From Vicia villosa (taxonomy: Eukaryota > Streptophyta > Magnoliopsida > Fabales > Fabaceae): a stretch of 64,000 bases of DNA. Below, piece by piece: positions 43,840 to 55,635 of the stretch. Both the position numbers and the translations under genes were made by a program. The stretch's first letter is position 1. Every line of letters begins with the position of its first letter. The notes beneath the pieces were generated by a model, which worked only from the letters and a program-made list of their open reading frames with translations, did no database searches and was not told the origin of the DNA. The stretch is from positions 27,825,293 to 27,889,292 of the forward strand of contig NC_081185.1 of the NCBI RefSeq assembly GCF_029867415.1, in the 5' to 3' direction.

Positions 43840-46210
43840 TGTTGTACCCCAATTTTTTACCACTGAGATCCAACCCCATTTAAAATAGTAGGATCATCAT
43901 CATTATTATTATCATCATGCATATACTATTTTCTAACCAAAATACCAAAAATATTGTTGCTTGTTGCTTGTTCCAAGACAGGAGACTGGTCAAAAGGAGA
44001 CTGGGCAAATTAGGGTTTGGAGGCCCACAAAGGAGCTCAAACATTCTCATATGCTCAAATTATTATCCCCATCAAAATTCAAACCCAAGGGTGGCTCAAT
44101 TCAAGATCAACAACTTCCAAATTCACCTGGTACAGAAATTAGGGTTTTGACCTAATTCATCTGGGAAATTGACTTTTAATCAGGACATGGATCCATGGCT
44201 CAAACTATGATTTAAGGATCTTCAATTCAACATTATAATCCACTCACATCACTCATTGGAAGAGAAAAGCTTGATTCCATTGGAATCTACAAGAATGTAG
44301 TTCATCTGGAAAAAGTCAACTGTGCAGGTCGACCTTTGACTTTTGAGAAATTTGGTCAACTATGGACTTTTGAAGATAAAAATCATCAACATATGATTAT
44401 TAAAGTCATTTGATCAAGAAAAATCAAGAAAATCAATCAAGAATCGAAAAGTCAACAAAAGTCAAAGTTGGAAAATTCAGACATAGAAAAATTCTAAGTA
44501 TTTTCAAGTGTTTTAGTTATAACTTCATGGGCAAGTAAATTCAAATTTCAAGTATGAAATTGAAAAAAACTTCCAACATGAAAGTTGTATATCTTGATCC
44601 AATGAACAACTTTGTCACATATAACTTTTTCCCAAAAAATGAATCATTTGAGAGTTATGGGATCATGAAGTCTCCAACAAAAGACTTAGAAATTTTCGAA
44701 GTGTTTTAACCTGTATTTTTTCCAACTTTGTGACCAATTTTTACCAACATCCAAAATGAGTTTAGGAAAACTTCCAACGAGTGGATTGAAGTATGTAGCA
44801 AGGGATTTCCAAAGAGACCATTAGCCTGAAATTTCAACACTTGAGCTAAGAGTTGTGAATTTGTGAATAAGGCACCATAACACTTGAATTTCAAAGGTCC
44901 TATAACTTGATTAACACCCCATAATCAGAAGATTAAACTTGATTTTGAGCTATAATTCAAGTGTTTCAAGCATTGTCCAAGAATCCTTTCCATTTCAAGA
45001 CTAAAGTGGTGACTTCCATTTTGAAAAAGAGGCTTTATACACCAAGTCAACTTCTCTTGAGCCACTACATGGTTCCCTCTGCACCAAAAGCATTGCAAAC
45101 ACAACAAGCAACCTTCTAAGCTGCAGAAGAATCTCTCCAAGAATGCTTAAAGCATTGTACTTCACCATTGAAACCACAAATTTCTCATTTCTTCATGAAG
45201 AAGCAAAAGTACACAATTTGAAATCCACAAAGCCAATTGCTCTAATCTTTCCCTCCACAAGTTACATTTTGTGCCTATAAATAGAGAGAATTGCTCCTTG
45301 CATCAAACACACCAGAATTCTCCAAGTCACCCCTCCACTTGAAATTCTCATTTTTAGCCATTTTCATTTTAAGAGCCATTTCAAGTTCTAGAGTTTCTGA
45401 GTGTCAAACAACCATCCAAAAAGCTTTTATACATCATTTATAAGTTGTTCATCATCTTTACCACCCTCAAAAACACCCCAAACCAGAAATTACCATTAAA
45501 CCTCCATTAGAGAGCACCTTTGAACCATAAACTGAAATCTTTCATTTTGCTCGAGCATTATCCAAACTACCATTTCAGATACCTTCCATATAAGATATAG
45601 AAGCTCTCCAAGCCATTGTATCACATCTGTAACTTCTAGAACCACGTGTTCCATTCATAAATTTTTTGTTTTGCAGGTGCTATCGAGTTCTTAGTTCCAG
45701 GCTTGCTCAAGCTCAAGTAAGCATTCCAAAAGCTTCCCTAAGATCCATAGAAGCTATCCAGGTCTTTGAAGCACTTCAGTAACACCTCTATTGCAGGTTT
45801 TGATTCTCAGTTCAAAGGTAATAAACTCAAACCTGAACACTCTCATTTGTGCATCATTTTGAACAAAACTTGATACCACTCACTTCAGCATAATGTAGGG
45901 AATAAAATCCTAAAGGTTTTAGGGATTGATTGTACATATTCTTCATTTAATTTTATTTTGAAATTTTAGGGTTCTTGATTGTTTTCCAGAAATTCTCGAG
46001 TTTCAGTTTGAGTTAATTTATGAAAGTTATATGGTTGAATTCGTCTTGGAAAGTTACATAACTTTGCTGTTTACATCTTTGAAAATAGTTGAGGTTTGGC
46101 CAAGATACGAATTCTGAAAATCTTTGTCTCAAGGTTGAAGATGAAGTTCAAATTGGTTTTTGAAAACATTTTATTTTATATATTTACGCGTGTATTTTGT
46201 TATCAGTTGT

Positions 46211-46281
46211 AGCGTGTTGACTCAGTGTTAAGCTTTTGAGTTGTTAACCCTAGTGGCGTGAGTTCAAGTCCTCCCAAGGCC
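46211..46281 (+). other. tRNA-like sequence inside solo LTR
   Basis: B-box-like AGTTCAAGTCC at 46261-46271, with an A-box-like TTGACTCAGTG near 46218 in a spacing close to that of tRNA genes. No cloverleaf is convincing. Possibly tRNA-derived. Confidence 0.35.
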
Positions 46282-46459
46282 AAAGTTATTTTTTAATCAC
46301 TAGTTTATTTCTTTTTTATTCAAACTTTGATAATTTATACATCATATTCATTCATACATGAAATGATTCCAAGGTACAAACATCCTTTTATCCCTTGTCA
46401 TTTGAGTTTGCATTGATCTCTTTGTTATACTCACTTGTTTACTTTTGTGACACTTGTTA

Positions 46460-46460
<1 letters not shown>

Positions 46461-46495
<35 letters not shown>
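46461..46495. repeat. (CA)n microsatellite
   Basis: 35 bp of CA repeat inside the solo LTR. Confidence 0.95.
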
Positions 46496-46498
<3 letters not shown>

Positions 46499-46609
46499 AG
46501 GTAACCTTGAATGATTTTTTAAGTTGTTGTTGAAATATCCAAAGGAATGGGAATGATATTGACAAAAATTGTCAAGGTACTCAATCTCTCTTCCAAATCT
46601 CTTTTATCT

Positions 46610-46850
46610 TTGTGCTTAGTATTGTTAAAGCTTTGCACTTGTTTTAAAAATGGTTTTGTATTGTTAAAGCTCAATCTTTTTAAATCAACACTTAGTTTTG
46701 TATTGTTAAAGCTCAACCAACATCTTTTATTAAACCTTAGCCTTGTATTATTAAAGCTTGGCTCTTTTATTAAAACTTGTTAAGTATTGTTAAAGCTTGA
46801 CATTTTAAAAATCCGTTAAGTATTGTTAAAGCTCAACACCCAAAAAGATT
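46610..46850 (+). repeat. Degenerate ~40-bp tandem repeat in solo LTR
   Basis: Six units each begin GTATTGTTAAAGCT (one has TATTATTAAAGCT) with variable tails, spacing 36-45 bp. Confidence 0.8.
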
Positions 46851-47298
46851 TTGTCACTTGGCTCTTTTATTTTCCTTTTAAGAGGAACTACAAAAGCTCT
46901 GACTTTCCTATTGCACTTAAGGGGTATGTAGGCCTAAGATGCGATATCTTAACGAGCTGATTTTTTAAACCTTCTTTTCTCATCCCCCCTCTATTTAAAC
47001 AAAAACCCATAAACATAAAAACAGTTTTACAACAACAATAATAATATTTTCAAAGAGGTTCCTATGGAGTACCATAGATGTGAGGGATACTTAAAACCTT
47101 CCCCTTGCATAACCAACCCCCCATACCCAAATCTCTGATAATTTTATTAGTTTTGATTTTAAAAACTTCTGTGGATTTTATTCGCTCTTTCTCCCATTTC
47201 CTTTGGAAATAATAAAGCGCGGTGGCGACCCTGTTTAAAACATATGAGCTAAGTCAATTCAATTGCTTTAGTCTCACAAATTTCACCGCTACAAGAGG

Positions 47299-47930
47299 TA
47301 GGACAAGTTAAAGTTAAAATGTTTTAATTGTCATAAAATCGGTCACTTTAAAAGAGATTGTCCTGAGAGAAATGTCAATGAAGATTTTGTTCAAGCTGCA
47401 GTTGCCTTGGTTGAGGAAAGTTATGAGGATGTTGATGCACTAGTAGTATTGAGTTTCGAAAATGAAGATAGTGGGGTCATTGATTCAAGTTGCTCTTAAC
47501 ACATGTGTCCAAGAATAAAATACTTTGAAACTTTGTAGATGGTGCAAGGTAGAGTAGTTTTCCTTGGTGATAATAAAACATGCAAGGTTCATGGTATTGG
47601 TACAGTCAGATTTAAAATGTTTGATGATCGTGAACTTCTTATTCACAATGTCAGGCATGTTCCAGAACTCAAGCAAATTTTTTATCTATTAGTATGTTTG
47701 ATGATCTAGGAAATTGTATTAGAGTTGAACATGGAGTGTTGAAGATTTTGCGTGATGAATTTATTTCAGAGGAGTATAATGAATTTTGCAGAAATCAAGG
47801 GATAAAAATGCATGTTATCGCTGAGTTATTATTGATTTTTTGGGGAAGAGCTGAGAATAAAATAACTTACTTGATGGGTAGAGAAATTATTTAGAGGGAG
47901 AATAGTGAAAACTAAGGAGAGGCTGGGAAA
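47299..47930 (+). pseudogene. Tork-like copia: gag end, protease and fragments
   Basis: The CCHC knuckle CFNCHKIGHFKRDCP is at about 47325. A protease-like IDSSCS, stop, HMCP follows (DSG lost), then the post-protease strand LIHNVRHVPELKQI. After a break, an integrase scrap EEYNEFCRNQGIK (about 47773) joins to an RNase H-end-like piece. RT is deleted. Stops and frameshifts are numerous. Confidence 0.8.
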
Positions 47931-47933
47931 CAC

Positions 47934-48218
47934 TTTGGTAGAAAATAGGGTTGGTTCTTTGGGAATTACGAAGGCTATTTTCTTATAGCTCATCTTAATC
48001 TCTTGTAACAATTTTCTGAGCATAGTGAATTGGAGAGTTGCTCTCTCCCCAAAGTAGATCGTCTGATTGAATTGCGTAAACAAACCTTTGTTTTTTTTTC
48101 TCGTCTTATTATGTTATATTATCTGTGTATGAATTACTATTGTTGTAGACCATTTATTTTGGTTGCTACTATTCTTTTCCAAACAAATTGATATTGAATT
48201 TTGTCGTAAATCACAACA
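47934..48218 (+). repeat. Tork-like copia 3' LTR
   Basis: 285 bp matching the 5' LTR, preceded by a polypurine-like AAGGAGAGG. No matching target duplication is seen with the left flank. Confidence 0.8.
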
Positions 48219-48555
48219 AGATTCACAACATAAATAATTATATTTATCTCAGATTTAAAAAGTAAACATGAATTATGCTCAATATCACTCATAAGTAATT
48301 ATGAATAATTTATCATTAATTTTATAACTTTAAACAATATAATAAAGTTTTCATTAGTTTAAATTAATATTATATACATAAACAACATTGACAATAAAAT
48401 AAAGAAAAACGTACACACCACTTTAAGTACATTTAAAGAAATGAAGCAAATCTTATAAGTATAGTTTTAGTTATGCATCTTATTATATGGTAAGTTATAC
48501 TATTCTTTTCTACTACATGTTGTCATAAGAGCTGAACGAATAGAAACTAGTCACT

Positions 48556-50164
48556 ATGTGAGGTTTAATGATTTTATGTATATAATTACAACGGAAACAT
48601 GAGGGAATGTCATTGATATTCCTGATACAATATTGTACATCAAATTTATGGTCTCACCAAAAAATATCATAAATTGGAGACCAGCTACCTATGATATCAA
48701 CTCTAGGGGCAATTAATTGGGGATATAATATTAAACAAATATAAAAAGAAAGACAATTATTTTTAAAATGATGGAATTACATTTAATTTATTTCAATACG
48801 GAAAAGAACTTTTAAAATTTTTGGTGTAACATTATTTGTACCCCTGGATTTAAAAAAGGCAACAATATATGTCAAACTATCTTTTAACCTAAGTGTCTTA
48901 AATATGGTTGCAGTTTGAAAGTTGTAAATTTAAAAATATCGTAAATTTTGAATAAATAATTTTTAAATTTATTGTTTGTGCATATGAAAGTGCCACTTGA
49001 AACTTTGTAGAACATATGTATGATTGCATTTTTCTGACATCTTTTGATTGAAGATAACATGCTGATAAAGAAAAAAAGAGTATCATATCAAAAGTTTTCC
49101 CTTGCATCAAGACACCAACAACACCCACTGGGATAAGTTTTAGTGACTTTGGGGTATCAAAGTCACCATGATATGATTTTATCTCTCCTCTAAATACTTC
49201 CTCTCTCCTCTTAATTTTCTTAGTTTTTTTTTTCCACAAAATAGTCTAAAGTTACTCAAAATGATGGGTACCAAAGTCTCTAAATCTATTTTCCCCTAAA
49301 GGCTTATAAGACTTCTAGATCACCTTTACATAGAATAATTGTTTTTGTACCAACTTATCATCCAAAGAGTTTGTTAGATAATACCTAAAATTTATAATAA
49401 ATATATTAATGAATTTTTGTTTTTGAAAGCTTTTTCACGGTTTAATAATGGACATTATGTTTTTTTCCATTAAATTATGATCTTTTATTTTTCAGTCCTA
49501 TAAAGATATTATTATTTGGTAATACTTGTAATTTTTTTTTAAAATGTAATTTTCGTCTTTGGAGAGGGAAATAATTTATTGTTAAATGAAAGCAATACAA
49601 TTAAATGATTTGTATAACACAAAACTTGAATGGTACAACATGAAATATAGAGGTTTAAAATAACAATTTCCTATAGTTATTTTCAATAATGTTAGTCATC
49701 ATTTACCCAACATATGCACAAGGTTGATAATTTTAAATGTTCTTTGGATTTGGACCCGTGTTCTCCGTCGAAAATATTGTCAACACATCGTATTTAATGG
49801 CATGAAAAGATCCAACTTACAATGCATCGCTAAAATGTATAATTTTTGTTGAATCCCTTCCATTAATTGATGCACGTAATATATCAAATATGTCATTAAT
49901 TCCATTATCAAATGCGGCAAGAATATTTGAATCATTGCATCTATAAAACCAACATACTTTATATACGGTAATATGTGATGACAAAACTCTCCCTTTAGTT
50001 GTTCCTTGTGCAAGGCCTAGCATGCTTGACATACTAATGAAAATAATATCCACCATTGATGGATTATGTGTACCATGACAACTTGAATCTCTAGGAGATT
50101 TAATATCTTTTTGGTTAAGGAATTATGATATAGTGGTGTATAAAACTTTATTCCAATTATCTTA
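48556..50164 (-). pseudogene. Subtilase (cucumisin-like) pseudogene, copy A
   Basis: Minus strand. The exon with the catalytic His starts at 50164 after a TTTTTTCAG acceptor: SPRDSSCHGTH, then MLGLAQGTTKGR, ITVYKVCW and DSNILAAFDN. It is followed by AFHAIKYDVLTIFS and ENTGPNPK near 49741-49800. Farther on, 48716-48560 encodes VDIIGSWSPIYDIFG and IVSGISMTFPH, the catalytic Ser segment (SGTSMSCPH in the family), with Ser codon 48616-48614 kept. Secreted subtilases cleave proteins with Asp/His/Ser. The Asp exon, PA domain and much of the middle are missing; frames are broken. Confidence 0.8.
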
Positions 50165-51334
50165 CTGAAAAAACATATACACTTAGATTAACACCCTCAT
50201 GTATAGAAACTAATATAGTTTATACATGCACAAGCGCGCGTACATACACATTATTAAAAGTAAATATTGAATTTCACTCACTAATTTATAATAATTTGTA
50301 AGTTTTATCGTATTGACGGAACCGAATTTTAATGGATGTTTAAAGAAACATTTTATAAAATGTACAATTTAATTTTCCTTTTATCAAAGTATATGACTTA
50401 TTTAATACCAATAGTATATTTAGAATACATATCTTAACATAGCCGAGTGGATAAAAGAAAAGTCACGTATCATTTGAAACAATGTAAGTAATACAAATAT
50501 AGGCTCTAAAATTATAGATACTCTTGTATATAGGGTACCTAAGATTAGAGAGCATGTTGCAAGATTGATGATAATGCAACTAGATTGGGGTTTTTCCTTT
50601 TTCTAGGTTGGTATGGCCGGATCATTTGATCGCCTTGATTGTAACTTTTTGTTTTGGTTTATTGAAAGTATTATTTGATTTCAAAAAATAGTATGCTTGG
50701 AGTTATAATTAATATATAACTTGTACAATGTAAACTGCAAGTTTTGTGTTCCTACTCTTCCATTAAAATTATTCATTAGAATCGCTATTTTTATAAAACA
50801 AAATACATTTATCGGTATTTATTCATAATAAAAAGGGAAATAAAAAAATTAGTGCAACAACAATTATATTATTAATAAAATTTGATGAGTCTGTAACATT
50901 CTTAACTCTTTCATCCAAAATGTTTATTAGGCTCCTCATTTTAAAATTGTCCTCATACTAAATCAATAATTTGGTGAGATAATATACTTCTTCATTTTTC
51001 CATAAAATTATGAGCTTTTGAAAGCTTTTTCACTGTTTAATAATTGGCATTATGTTATTTTTTTTCATTAAACTATGAGTTTTTATTTTAATTCATATAA
51101 AGAAATTATTAATTTATAATACTTGCAATTTTTTAAAAAAAATATGTATTTTTTGTCTTTGGTGAGGAAAATAATTTATTGTTAAATGAAAGCAATACAA
51201 TTAAATGATTTGTATAACACAAAAGTTGAATGGTGTAACATGAATTATAGGGGTTTAAAATAAAAATTTCCTTTAATTATTTTTAATAATGTTAGTCTTT
51301 TACCCAACATATGTGCAAGGTTGATAATTTTAGA

Positions 51335-52043
51335 TGGACTTTGAATTTGGATTTGTGTTCTCCGTCGAAAATACGGTCAACACATCGTATTTCATGACAT
51401 GAAAAGATCCGACTTACAATGCATATCTAAAATGTACTCCCTCTGTTTTTTATTATAAGTCGTTTTAGATTTTTCACACAGATTAAGAAAAATAATAATT
51501 GTTGTATGAAAATGAGAAATTATGAAGGTTTTTACAAAATTATCCTTCATTAATGACATGTGGAAGATAAATTTATATAATTGAAAGAAGTGAGAATAAT
51601 AAATATTTAAGGATATAATAGGAAAAGTAGCATTAATTATTCATTGGAATTGTAAAGCGGCTTATATTTAAATACAATTTTTTTTCCAAAACGACTTATA
51701 ATAAAAAATGGATGGAGTATATTTTTGTTGAATCCCTTCCAATAATTGATGCACGTAATATCTCAAATATGTCATTAATTGCATTATCAAATGCGGCAAG
51801 AATATTTGAATCATTGCATCCATAAAATCAACACACTTTATATCCAGCAATGTATGATGACAAAACTCTCCCTATAGGTGTTCCTTGTGCAAGGCCTTAC
51901 ATGCTTGACATACTAAAGAAAATAATATCCACCATTGATAGTTTATGCGTACCATGACCACTTGAATCTCTAGGAGATTTGAGATCTTACTGGTTAAGGA
52001 ATTATGATAGAGTGTTGTATAAAACTTTGTTCCAATTATCTTA
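51335..52043 (-). pseudogene. Subtilase pseudogene, copy B
   Basis: The minus-strand exon starts at 52043 after a TTTTTTTAG acceptor. It reads SPRDSSGHGTHK, a stop within MSSM-GLAQGT, a stop within YKVC, and DSNILAAFDNAI. A Stowaway MITE (51437-51717) splits it. The flanking 1.3-1.6 kb is a tandem duplicate of copy A (shared GCTTTTGAAAGCTTTTTCAC at about 49420 and 51012). Confidence 0.78.
51437..51717. mobile_element. Stowaway-like MITE
   Basis: A 281-bp element has ~30-bp inverted ends, CTCCCTCTGTTTTTTATTAT on the left and CTCCATCCATTTTTTATTAT as the reverse complement of the right, and TA target duplications (51435-51436 and 51718-51719). Copies A and D of the subtilase show the uninterrupted site. 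Tc1/mariner type. Confidence 0.85.
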
Positions 52044-53852
52044 CTAAAAAAACATATACACTTAGATTAACACCCATAAATATTTAAACTTATATATATC
52101 TCATACATACACATGTGCGTGCATACACACACATTGTTTAAAGTAAATATTGAAGAATTTCACTCACTAATTTATAATAATTTGTGACTTTTATCGTATT
52201 GACGCACCAAATTTTAATTGATGTTTAAAGAAACATTTTATAAAATGTACAGTTAAATTTTCATTTTATCAAAGTATATGACTTATTCAATAGCAATAGT
52301 ATATTTAGAGTACATATGTTACAAACATTACCAAGAGCTTCAACAAAGGATTTTTGAGGTTTATAAGAAGTGGTAGGTTCAGACGCAAGGTTCCGAGAGA
52401 CGGAAGAGAGAGAAATTTCGGGAAAGAGAATCTGAATTGAACCCGTGGAACCCACGGTAGATCGGAATCAGCGGTGGACACTGAGCGAGAGTCGTATGGG
52501 ACATCGGTTAGGGTTTTTCAATTATGTATCAGACACACTATCAAAAACCCTAACAAAGAACAATGGAACTAAAGCATAAAAATTATTCATTCAATGAACT
52601 AGCCTAAACATTGGATCAATATATTGATGTTATCGACTACCTACCTATCTTTGGAACATGCCACTAAACACCCTACATTACCCTTTAACTCAAATTTCAT
52701 TTACACTACAAAATAACCTTTTTTTGTAATTGACTAATTAAAATGGATCTAACCAATTAAATGCTTCCTTTCATCCTCTTTCTTCCCTCTTTCCCTCACC
52801 TTCCATATTTCCTTAACTCACTTGTCAACATCATTGAAGTACTTTTCCCTCTCTACACTAATTTCAAATTTCAAATTTCTCACTTTCCCTTTTTTATCTT
52901 CTCTCCCTCTTTGTTTTCTTTTTTTTACTTCATGTTTCTCTCAACTTCTCATTTTTATCTCCATTTTTTTAATCAATGATTTTTTACTATCTATTATCAA
53001 GAATAAGTTGAAGAACACAATCAACAAGGTATCAAATCTGCTTTCCTTATTCTTTTTAGTTTTGTCTTTTTTTTTAATCGTCTACATTTTCTTTAAGAAA
53101 TTGTTTTTTTTTCAGTACAAGTTTAAAACTATCTATAGGCAAGAATAACTTGAAGAACAAAATAAGGTAAATAATACAACTAGCAAGGTGATAATAAAAT
53201 TTGTTTTTCCTCTTTTTTGTCTAAATTTTCTTAATAATTCACATATACTTTGATCAACTGTTTTGTTTGGAGAAAAAGTTGAAAACTATCTACTATCAAT
53301 AAATAAGTTAAAAGATCACAAATATTAATGTGATAATAAAAATTTATTTTTCCTTATTCTTTTTCTTCTTTGTTCTTATATTTTTATCAACATTTTTCAT
53401 TATAAACATACCATCTTTTTTTCTTCACCATTCATCGTATGCAAAAAAATTCAGCTACTTCATTAATATAAACTTTCTAATTTTAACTTTGATTTGTTTT
53501 TTATTTAAAAATATATAGTTATTTAAGTTACATATTTTCATTGATAAAAAATAACATTATTTTGTAAATGAAAAAGAGGAATTCAAAAGAATTTAGATGA
53601 GTATATGATAATAGAAACAAGATAAAATATAAATAATAATTAATTACAAACATTTATTCTAATATTTATTTATATTGTCATCAAATTTTGGTTTTTATTG
53701 TAAAATATATAGTTATTTAAGTTACATATTTTCATTGATAAAAAATAACATTATTTTGTAAATGGGAAAGAAGAATTCAAATTAAATAAATTGCAGATCT
53801 AACATTAAAATTATTACAATTATTTTATAGATTTTATAAATGGCTCTACGAC
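52044..53852. other. AT-rich spacer with degenerate tandem units
   Basis: 52100-52330 continues the subtilase-unit flank. 52455-52325 on the minus strand has a small open piece (TSYKPQKSFVEALGNVC) that I cannot assign. Three degenerate ~150-bp units, each with AACTATCTA...CAAGAATAA and TTTTTCCTTATTC, follow at about 52980, 53125 and 53285. A 55-bp segment at about 53515-53575 recurs at 53705-53765 (AGTTATTTAAGTTACATATT). Confidence 0.5.
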
Positions 53853-53855
53853 TAA

Positions 53856-54191
53856 GGCTATGTTTGGATTGATGGACTAGAATGGAGCGGAGCGGAGTGG
53901 AACATGATGGAATGGAGTGGAGCGGAGCGGAATGGTATTGAGATTCCATTCCATTGTTTGTGTATATTTTATAGTTTGACGGAGCGGAATAGAATAGTTT
54001 AGTTCATTCCATTGCTTACACCCCAAATTGGGTGGAATGAAAATTGAAGGATATGATGGAATAGGATGGAATGGATTCCATCATATTCCATTCCTCTCCA
54101 TCCATTATTAATAAATCCAAACAATGGAATCTACTTAAATACCACTCCCCTCCATTCCATTCTATCACATTCCATCAATCCAAACACACCC
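53856..54191. mobile_element. PIF/Harbinger-like MITE
   Basis: A 336-bp element has inverted ends GGCTATGTTTGGATTGATGG and (reverse complement) GGGTGTGTTTGGATTGATGG, with TAA target duplications (53853-53855 and 54192-54194). Interior rich in GGAATGGA/TCCATTCC words. The 3-bp TAA site and GG..TGTTTGG ends fit PIF/Harbinger. Confidence 0.75.
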
Positions 54192-55079
54192 TAAGAGAGA
54201 TTGATGCAAGAACAACAAATCTAAAACAAATACATGAAAGATTCCTGAAATGACACATTCACAAATTTGTAGTGAGAACATGCATGTTCATGAGTTAAGT
54301 GGATGTCATCGTTTGAGTAATTTCTAAGAGCCGTGGAGATGGTTTGAGAGATGAGAGGGAAAAGGGTGTTTGGTTGGTGAAGAGATAAAAAATATGAGAA
54401 TGGAATCTTGGATGGAGTTCTAATAAGGTGGAAGAGATAAGGGTAATTTGAGAGAGCCATTACGAAGACATATGTCTTCAATGTCCTATAGGTGAATAGA
54501 AAAGAAAGTGAGTAGACTACTTATTTATTTATTTTCAATGAAAAAGAATATCTTATTATAATTAATTAATATTTATAATAGATATCAGATAAATTTTTAA
54601 TTACTGATTTCAATACATAAAGTTTCATTTAAATAGAAATAGATTTAAATAGAAATAGAAATGAATTAATTTTCAATACATAAAGAATTTTAACAATAAA
54701 ATCAAATATTTTATTACTGAAATTTACTATTTTCACGGTTACTATAACCACGATACTTTTTTATTTTAATAAATAAAATATTTGTTCAATTTATTTTGTT
54801 GCAAATAAAATTTTATAAATTTTTCTCATTTATTAATTTTTACATACATATTTGAATTATCACTTAATAATTCTTAGTGTGATTCTTAATTTGTTATGTT
54901 GATTGCTCTATTTATTTGATCAGTTCATGTAATAAGATTGAGACATATGTTCAGTAATTATTAGTTTATTTTTGTCTAAAGTCATATTTTTTAGGGTTAA
55001 ATAAGTTTTTGGTCTCTATAAATAAGTTTTTGATTTAAAATTACATTTCTATCAAATAACTTTATTTATGAATGAACTT

Positions 55080-55109
55080 ACCCGTACAGACGCACGGGTC
55101 TTCGACTAA
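55080..55109 (+). mobile_element. Helitron 3' terminus, second copy
   Basis: Hairpin-like ACCCGTACAGACGCACGGGT (55080-55099), then TCTTCGA and CTAA at 55106-55109, followed by T. It matches the minus-strand end at 10907-10936 at nearly all positions, including ACTTACCCGT upstream. The stem is weakened by two changes. The Helitron body is to the left; its 5' end was not found. 54195-55079 contains no gene I can support. Confidence 0.72.
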
Positions 55110-55323
55110 TTTTTATTATATAAAAAGATCATATATAATTTACAAATTGAATAAGCTTCTATTGAATTCCAAAATGAAACAAATATGTGTCTCAATATTT
55201 TTAAGTCATTAATGATGAATTAAGGAATGCATATGAGAAAAAGAACAAAAAAATGTACCTCATAAGTTCTATTGTTTTTTGTTTTGACCTTGGTAACAAA
55301 CTTCCTATCCAAGCTGCTAGCAC

Positions 55324-55326
<3 letters not shown>

Positions 55327-55402
<76 letters not shown>
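55327..55402. repeat. (AT)n microsatellite
   Basis: 76 bp of perfect AT repeat. The corresponding point of copy D (about 63384) has only ACAAGATATGTT. Confidence 0.97.
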
Positions 55403-55405
<3 letters not shown>

Positions 55406-55458
55406 AGGTTGATAGTTTTATATGGACCATGGATGTCAAAATAATATTTGAATCATGG

Positions 55459-55635
55459 TATTAGGAAGATCCTAAAGTCCCACATTGGTTGGAGATAGAG
55501 CATTGAAAGAGTATATATTGAGGGACACTCCTCACCTTACTAACCGGTTTTGTAAGGATGAGTTAGTATCCCTCAATATATACTCTTTCAATGCTCTATC
55601 TCCAACCAATGTGGGACTTTAGGATCTTCCTAATA
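55459..55635. mobile_element. Foldback MITE with perfect 67-bp arms
   Basis: Arms 55459-55525 and 55569-55635 are exact reverse complements (TATTAGGAAGATCCTAAAGT...) around a 43-base loop, with 5-bp target duplications CATGG (55454-55458 and 55636-55640). The RNA would be a near-perfect hairpin. Confidence 0.85.

Larger units (their letters stand above)
43840..47293 (+). mobile_element. Solo LTR, Tat/Ogre-like, 3.45 kb
   Basis: The 3454-bp block starts TGTTGTACCCC and ends CACCGCTACA. It is flanked by 5-bp duplications AGAGG (43835-43839 and 47294-47298) within the copia gag. The GGTGGCGACCCTG segment near the 3' end and the TGT..TACCCCAA start match the minus-strand solo LTR at 23821-26372. 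A promoter-like CCTATAAATAGAGAG is at about 45275. There is no coding region. The Tat/Ogre assignment is inference from these shared ends and length. Confidence 0.82.

Noticed and set aside
52261..52455. Start of a LINE or DUF4283-type gene on the minus strand
   Set aside because: TSYKPQKSFVEALGNVC is suggestive but isolated, with no downstream domain in frame.
54221..54481. Host gene fragment such as a PPR protein near a second Helitron end
   Set aside because: A few PPR-like words (NLKQIH at about 54210) are too short to support the call, and the frame ends after 20 residues.
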